Shown here: in pieces, positions 59,547-64,000 of the stretch
How the letters are laid out: each line of letters starts with the position of its first letter
How positions within the stretch are numbered: position 1 is the stretch's first letter
Assembly (NCBI RefSeq): GCF_024707105.1
Contig: NZ_JANQAJ010000006.1
Coordinates: forward strand, 744,001 to 808,000
Direction of reading: 5' to 3'
Origin: Devosia ginsengisoli
GTDB lineage: Bacteria > Pseudomonadota > Alphaproteobacteria > Rhizobiales > Devosiaceae
DNA length: 64,000 nucleotides
The notes under the pieces: generated by a model
The model's database searches: none
Told to the model about the DNA's origin: nothing
Seen by the model: only the letters and a program-made list of their open reading frames with translations
Position numbers and translations under genes: made by a program

Positions 59547-61037
59547 TTACTCGGCTTCGCTGCTCAGGATGACCGTGCCGGCCTCATAGGCGGCCTTGCA
59601 GTCATTGGCATCGTGATATTCGTCGCTGTCCAGCAGCACCGAGGCGGCGTCCGGGCCTTCGAAGCGCGGGTCGTCGCATTGGTCGTCATTGGCATAGCTC
59701 GACTTGTTGTCGCCAAATTCGATGTGGCTGCTGTCATAGGGCGCGCCGGCGGCATATTCGGGCGAATAGACCATGCGGATCGATACCTGTCCGGCTTCTT
59801 CCAGCGTGCGGCAGTCGGTGGCATCGCCATACATGTCGTCGGTCATCAGCTTCTTGTCGGTGCCGGGGCCCTGGAAACGCAGGTCGTCGCATTCCCCGTC
59901 ATTGGCCCATTTGCTCCAGTCGCTGCCATAGTCGAAGGCGGCGGTGGATGCGAGGGACGTGGCGGAGCCGCCAAAGGTGGCGGTGCCCGCTTCCACGGCG
60001 GCGCGGCAATCGTCGGCATCGTGGCCCATATCGGCGTCGAGCAGTTCGCTGGCAACGCCTGACCCCGAGAAGCGCGGATCGTCGCATTCGCCGTCATTGG
60101 CCCATTCGCTGGTATTGTCGCCATAGTCGATATCGGCGCTGTCACCCACGAAGGTCACCGTGCCGAGGTCATAGGCGGACTGGCAGTCATTGGCATCCTT
60201 GAGGATGTCGGCATCGACCAGCTCGGCGGCGGAACCGGTGCCCTGGAAACGCGGATCGTCGCATTCGCCATCATTGGCCCACTCGCTGGAATTGTCGCCG
60301 AAGTCGATATCTTCCGCCGTGGCGGCCGGTGTGTCGCCATCGCCCACGAAGGTCACCGTGCCGGTGTTATAGGCGGCCTGGCAGTCGGTGGCGTCCTTGA
60401 GGATATCGTCATCGACCAGTTCGGCGGCCGTGCCCGAACCCTCGAAGCGCGGATCGTCGCATTCGCCGTCATTGGCCCATTCGCTCGAATCATCGCCGAA
60501 GTCGATATCGGCTTCCGTGACATCAGGCGTGTCGCCATCGCCCACGAACTGGACCGTGCCGGCCTCATAGGCGGCGCGGCAGTCGGTAGCGTCCTTGAGA
60601 ATGTCGTCATCGACCAGTTCGCTGGCCGAGCCGGTGCCGGCAAAGCGCGGGTCGTCGCATTCCCTGTCATTGGTCCACTGGCCGGAATCGTCGCCGAAGT
60701 CGATATCGGCAGCGCTGGTGGCGGCTGCCCCGCCCTCGACCAGGGTCACGGTGCCGGCCGCAAAGGCGGCGCGGCAGTCGGTGGCGTCTTTGAGAATATC
60801 GCTGTCGACCAGCTCGGCAGCCGAGCCGGAGCCTTCGAAGCGGGGATCGTCGCATTCCCCGTCATTGGCCCAGGGGCTCGAATCATCGCCGAAGTCGATA
60901 TCGCCGGTCACGGCGGTGGTTGTGGCTGGCGGATTCTTCTTGTTGTCGAGCTTCTGCGCCATGGCTGGCGCGGCAAGCCCACCGGCCAGGACCAGGGCGA
61001 GCACGGCTCCGCCCAGAACCTTTTGGAATGCGTTCAT
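59547..61037 (-). CDS. Secreted protein with seven Cys-Asp-Asp-Pro-Arg-Phe repeats
   Basis: This 496-residue protein has a signal peptide (1-27, cleavage at AMA-Q) and then seven tandem repeats of about 60-70 residues, from about residue 46 to the end. The repeat core is D-I-D-F-G-D-D-S-x-x-W-A-N-D-G-E-C-D-D-P-R-F, a Gly-rich gap, E-L-(V/L)-D-x-D-I-L-K-D-A-(T/N)-D-C-x-x-A, and A-G-T-V. Each repeat has exactly two Cys (GEC and TDC), 14 in all, so one disulfide per repeat is likely. Repeats 1-4 are nearly identical; 5-7 diverge. The Asp-rich core suggests Ca2+ binding. I do not recognise a named family. ATG 61037 is set by the signal peptide. Confidence 0.88.
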   Translation of the reverse strand: MNAFQKVLGGAVLALVLAGGLAAPAMAQKLDNKKNPPATTTAVTGDIDFGDDSSPWANDGECDDPRFEGSGSAAELVDSDILKDATDCRAAFAAGTVTLVEGGAAATSAADIDFGDDSGQWTNDRECDDPRFAGTGSASELVDDDILKDATDCRAAYEAGTVQFVGDGDTPDVTEADIDFGDDSSEWANDGECDDPRFEGSGTAAELVDDDILKDATDCQAAYNTGTVTFVGDGDTPAATAEDIDFGDNSSEWANDGECDDPRFQGTGSAAELVDADILKDANDCQSAYDLGTVTFVGDSADIDYGDNTSEWANDGECDDPRFSGSGVASELLDADMGHDADDCRAAVEAGTATFGGSATSLASTAAFDYGSDWSKWANDGECDDLRFQGPGTDKKLMTDDMYGDATDCRTLEEAGQVSIRMVYSPEYAAGAPYDSSHIEFGDNKSSYANDDQCDDPRFEGPDAASVLLDSDEYHDANDCKAAYEAGTVILSSEAE

Positions 61038-61123
61038 CGGTTGTCCCTTCCCAGATGTCTGCCGCAAGTCGTGGCTGGACATTACAGCGGCTTTGCGGCG
61101 GCCAAAAGCCGTCGGCAAAAGAT

Positions 61124-62068
61124 TCAGCCCGTTGCGCCACGCGCCCGGCGCTCGGCACGGGTGAACAGCACCGATCCTAGCAGGACCAGCGCCGTGCCCA
61201 CCCCATGAAACAGGGTGAAAGGTTCGGAAAGCACGATGACGGCAATGACAATTGTCACGATAGGCCCGAAGGCGGCAGTGGAGGAAGTGGCCCGCGCCCC
61301 GATCCGTGCCATGCCAGCATTCATCAGGAAGCTGGGCAGCACCGTGCCGAGCACGCCCAAAGCCAGGCCATAGGTCCAGAGCTGCGGCGTCAGGGCCAGA
61401 TAGCTTTGTGGTCCCGCGATGATCAGGTTCTGCAGAATCGCGCAGATGGCGGCGGTGGACATGCCGATGCAGGTGAACAGCGCCGAACCCAGCATCAGCA
61501 TCTGCCTTTTGGCCAGGTGCTGATAGAGCGCGAAGGTAATGGCCGAGCCCAGCACCAGCAGTGTGCCGATCACGATGCCATCAGGATCGACCGCCAGGTT
61601 CCAGCCGAAAATCACCAAGAGGCCCCCGTAGCTCACCAGCATGGCGGGAACCACGCCCCAAACCATGCGGTCGCCGAAGAACCAGACGCCGAACAGCACG
61701 ACGAAGAAGGGATAGGTGAACAGCACCAGCCGCTCATATTGTGCGGTGAGGAAATTGAGCCCGAGAAAATCGAGATAGCTCGACAGGTAATAACCCAGAA
61801 TGCCGATGGCCATGCTCGATAGCACCAGCTTCGGGCTGAGCCCGGCGCGCAATCTGGGCTCTCGGCTCAATATGGTGACGAGAATGACCAGATAGACCGG
61901 CAGGGCCACCAGCATGCGCAGGCTCAGCAGCATTTCGGTCGAGACGCCCTCGCCATAGGCGAGCTTGATGAAGATGCCCTTGGTGGAAAACAGAATCGCG
62001 CCGCACACGGCAAGGCCGTAACCGATGGGGTCGTTGCGGGCGGGAGCGGTTGGTGCGGTCGAGGTCAT
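61124..62068 (-). CDS. EamA/DMT family transporter 4
   Basis: The 314-residue protein has ten membrane segments in two EamA halves (first helix ICGAILFSTKGIFIKLAY-like, IGRAT/IGARATSSTAAFGPIVT near the end). Relatives with an ILFSTKGIFIK start are exporters of unknown substrate. AGGAGGAGCC is not directly before it, but GGACCCTTCC precedes the ATG. It is a single-gene unit. Confidence 0.88.
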   Translation of the reverse strand: MTSTAPTAPARNDPIGYGLAVCGAILFSTKGIFIKLAYGEGVSTEMLLSLRMLVALPVYLVILVTILSREPRLRAGLSPKLVLSSMAIGILGYYLSSYLDFLGLNFLTAQYERLVLFTYPFFVVLFGVWFFGDRMVWGVVPAMLVSYGGLLVIFGWNLAVDPDGIVIGTLLVLGSAITFALYQHLAKRQMLMLGSALFTCIGMSTAAICAILQNLIIAGPQSYLALTPQLWTYGLALGVLGTVLPSFLMNAGMARIGARATSSTAAFGPIVTIVIAVIVLSEPFTLFHGVGTALVLLGSVLFTRAERRARGATG

Positions 62069-62316
62069 GGAAGGGTCCTGGGAGGAGCCGCCATGCCAGT
62101 CACCGGAGCGCCAGAATGGCGGGCCGGTGAGACGAAGGGCTGGACGTCAGCGCTCGTTCCGGTCCCTGATGGGGCCGGTAAGAAGGATCGCGGAAATGAG
62201 GATCGCGGTGGCGTGCATGCCAGTTTGATAGGACCGGCGCGACGGTTCGGCAAGGCCGATATCGCCAAATGCGTTCGCACCTTCTTCTTCGCGTCGATGC
62301 TAACAGTCCGTTAACA

Positions 62317-63267
62317 TTAGCCCCGCGGATGCGCCTTGCGGTAGCTCTCCAGCAAGCGGTCCGTATCGACGGCCGTATAGATCTGCGTGGTGGAGAGGCT
62401 GGCATGGCCCAGCAGTTCCTGGATGGCCCGCAGGTCGCCGCCGCGACCCAGTAAATGCGTTGCAAATGAATGCCTTAGCGCATGCGGCGTGGCCGAGGGT
62501 GGCAGTTGCAATGCACTGCGCAACTGCACCATCCGTTGCTGGATCAGCCGCGGCGACAGCACCCCGCCCTTGACCCCGCGAAACAAAGGCTCCTCCGGCC
62601 AGGATTTGAACGGGCAGAGCTCGATATAGAGGTCGATCGCCTTGCGCACTGGTTCGATGACAGGCACCAGCCGCACCTTGCCGCCCTTGCCGGTCACCCG
62701 CAGAACCTGGCTTTCGAGATCGCCCGAGGTCAGCGCCAGAGCCTCGGAAATACGCAGGCCCGCGCCATAACACAGCGACAGCACCGCCATGTCGCGCGCC
62801 GCCACCCAAGGGCGCTCCTCCATGTCAGCAGTCGTGGTGATGGTCTGCCGCGCCTCGATCACGGTCAGCGCCTTGGGCAGGCTCTTGGGCAGTTTGGGTG
62901 TGCGGATCACGTTGAGCGCCTCGGTCGCCACCACGCCTTCGCGTTCGAGGAAGCGGAAGAAGCTCTTGAGCGCCGACAGCACCCGCGCCAGCGAGCGCGA
63001 GCCCAGGCTTTCCGCGCGCCTCTGCGCCATGAAGGCGCGAATATCGGCGCCGCGCAGCTCCTTCAGCGTTGCCAGCGTCACCGGCCCGCCGGTATGGCCG
63101 GCGAGAAAGCTCAGGAACTGGCCGACATCGCGGCTGTAGGCTTCGAGCGTATTGGGTGCCAGCCGGCGCACCGAGCCGAGCTCGCGCTGCCAGCCGGCAA
63201 GCTGGGCGCGGATGAATTCGTCACTGGCAAAGGCGGAATCGACCATGGCTGCAGTCTGGTCCGGCAT
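62317..63267 (-). CDS. xerC: Tyrosine recombinase XerC
   Basis: XerC (with XerD) resolves chromosome dimers at dif during division. The 316 residues show the core-binding SAM-like N-terminal domain and the tyrosine recombinase catalytic residues: Arg in GAGLRISEALAL, Lys in TGKGGKVRLVP, His-x-x-Arg in HALRHSFATHLL, His in LGHASLSTTQIYT, and the Tyr there. ATG 63267 is used, giving MPDQTAAMVDSAFASDEF; 39 upstream codons are open without homology. The gap of 248 bp toward EamA-4 contains no gene. Confidence 0.93.
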   Translation of the reverse strand: MPDQTAAMVDSAFASDEFIRAQLAGWQRELGSVRRLAPNTLEAYSRDVGQFLSFLAGHTGGPVTLATLKELRGADIRAFMAQRRAESLGSRSLARVLSALKSFFRFLEREGVVATEALNVIRTPKLPKSLPKALTVIEARQTITTTADMEERPWVAARDMAVLSLCYGAGLRISEALALTSGDLESQVLRVTGKGGKVRLVPVIEPVRKAIDLYIELCPFKSWPEEPLFRGVKGGVLSPRLIQQRMVQLRSALQLPPSATPHALRHSFATHLLGRGGDLRAIQELLGHASLSTTQIYTAVDTDRLLESYRKAHPRG

Positions 63268-63322
63268 GGTAAACCCAACCTTAACCCGGCTCGGCCATGG
63301 TTGTTGCAAAGGAGACAGGCCG

Positions 63323-64000
63323 ATGCGCATTTCATTCATTCCCGCCCTCGGCATTCTGGCGTCGCTCGGGTCCGGAACCGCCATGGCCCAGTCTCCCGAT
63401 ATGTGGCGGCAGGACCCCTATTGGGGCGGCGGCGCCACGGTGAACTACGCTCCCGACGATACGGTGCGCGCCAATGCCAGCCTCGGCGTCATGTATCTTG
63501 AAGGCAACGAAAAGGTGCTCAGCGGCGACTATACGGTCAGCCACCTGATCTGGCAGACCCTGACGCCGGTGCTGCGTGGCAGCATTGCCGTGGATTTCGG
63601 TGGCGGCCTCAGCGCCAGCCTCGAAGGCAGCATGGCCGGTTTCGGCAGCGGCTATATGGAAGATTACGACTGGCTCAAGGGCGACGATACCTTTGCCGAC
63701 TGGTCCCATCGCAGCCAGCATCCCGATACAAGGCTCGACCATTATTTCACCGGCGCGGCCGCGCTGGGCTACGAACTGGTCAATGACGGCAGCGCGGTCA
63801 TCCGGGCGCATGGCGGCATCAAATATTCCGATGTGCAATGGACCGCCTATGGCGGCACCTACACCTATTCCAGCGGCGGCGGCTTCCGCGACATTGCCGG
63901 CAGCATTCCCGATGGTGTGGCGGGCATCACCTATCGCCAGCAACTCCCGGAGCTGTTCCTGGGCGTCGACGGCGAGGAGCATTACGGCAATTTCCGCGTC
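63323..64000 (+). CDS. Omptin-family outer-membrane protease (partial, runs off the right edge)
   Basis: The 226 visible codons start with a signal peptide (MRISFIPALGILASLGSGTAMAQ). The barrel then matches OmpT-type omptins: a GYMEDYDW strand with the catalytic Asp114-x-Asp116, DWSHRSQHPDTRLDHYF, and AYGGTYTYSSGGGFRDIAGSIPDGVAGITY. Omptins cleave between basic residues and act on antimicrobial peptides or surface proteins. The second catalytic pair (Asp-x-His) would lie past the window end. AGGAGA precedes ATG 63323. Omptins are best known from gammaproteobacteria. Confidence 0.85.
   Translation, partial: MRISFIPALGILASLGSGTAMAQSPDMWRQDPYWGGGATVNYAPDDTVRANASLGVMYLEGNEKVLSGDYTVSHLIWQTLTPVLRGSIAVDFGGGLSASLEGSMAGFGSGYMEDYDWLKGDDTFADWSHRSQHPDTRLDHYFTGAAALGYELVNDGSAVIRAHGGIKYSDVQWTAYGGTYTYSSGGGFRDIAGSIPDGVAGITYRQQLPELFLGVDGEEHYGNFRV

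Noticed and set aside
62300-62315. CTAAcagtccgTTAAC near the xerC 3' end
   Set aside because: One half-site is degenerate and it lies downstream of xerC, not before a start.
63270-63285. TAAAcccaaccTTAAC between xerC and omptin
   Set aside because: Left half deviates from TTAA; kept only as a weak possibility.

Overview
The window is high-GC DNA, densely coding on both strands, from a free-living alphaproteobacterium. Three things point to Hyphomicrobiales and most likely Devosia or a close relative: the gene content (an alphaproteobacterial Mic60 beside hem genes, dapF-mtaB-ftsY-yciB, ffh-rpsP with an Ala/Glu-rich S16 tail, sdhCDAB, type-2 ArgC), CtrA-like TTAA-N7-TTAAC boxes, and three families of structured intergenic repeats. 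The genus is inferred, not proven. There is no prophage, CRISPR array, IS transposase or rRNA operon; the one RNA gene I can support is tRNA-Thr(CGT).

Layout. 1-3.2 kb: a membrane GGDEF-EAL protein and a FeeM/LuxI-like N-acyltransferase. 3.2-10.4 kb: tRNA-Thr, the operon hemC-hemD-mic60-hemY, and divergently tsaD-gpsA-yciI-EVE. 10.6-15.3 kb: a DUF1761 protein and the operon dapF-mtaB-ftsY-yciB, in which ftsY and yciB are read as one ORF. 15.5-18.3 kb: a cupin/JmjC-like protein coupled to a BioF2-type acyltransferase, then a methyltransferase. 18.5-23.3 kb: ffh-rpsP, leuB, gdhA. 23.4-28.1 kb: Rnk/GreA-like protein, CPBP protease, a ClpP-like periplasmic protease paired with a membrane protein behind a CtrA box, and a HEAT-like protein. 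28.2-34.4 kb: deoD, SRPBCC, argC, leuD, ridA, a GGDEF protein, an LLM oxidoreductase. 34.5-41.5 kb: PagL-like protein, BaiN-type flavoprotein, a duplicated beta-barrel protein, asd with a putative attenuator, two EamA transporters, two EF-hand proteins. 41.9-51.6 kb: carbonic anhydrase, NUDIX, a Gly-rich repeat protein, HxlR/hydrolase and ArsR/SRPBCC/reductase regulatory pairs, a MocR/EamA pair. 51.7-55.9 kb: sdhC-sdhD-sdhA, two small exported proteins, sdhB. 55.9-64 kb: a Tat-exported flavoprotein with a c-type cytochrome and a MarR regulator, a seven-repeat Cys-rich secreted protein, EamA, xerC, and a truncated omptin protease at the right edge.

How the genes work together. The core is housekeeping: heme synthesis, SRP targeting, Leu/Arg/Asp-family amino acids, the TCA cycle. 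Around it sit small regulator-target pairs with visible operators (HxlR, ArsR, MarR, MocR). The most novel signals are the Met-Thr-Lys leader ORF upstream of asd, the seven-copy Cys-Asp-Asp-Pro-Arg-Phe repeat protein, the repeats whose hairpins change sequence but keep pairing, the cupin/acyltransferase pair, and the sdh operon interrupted by two exported proteins.

Quality warning. Five places look like single-base indels (ftsY/yciB, the HEAT-like gene, EamA-1, an alpha/beta hydrolase, a DHFR-like reductase). Assembly error should be excluded before any of them is called a fusion or pseudogene.
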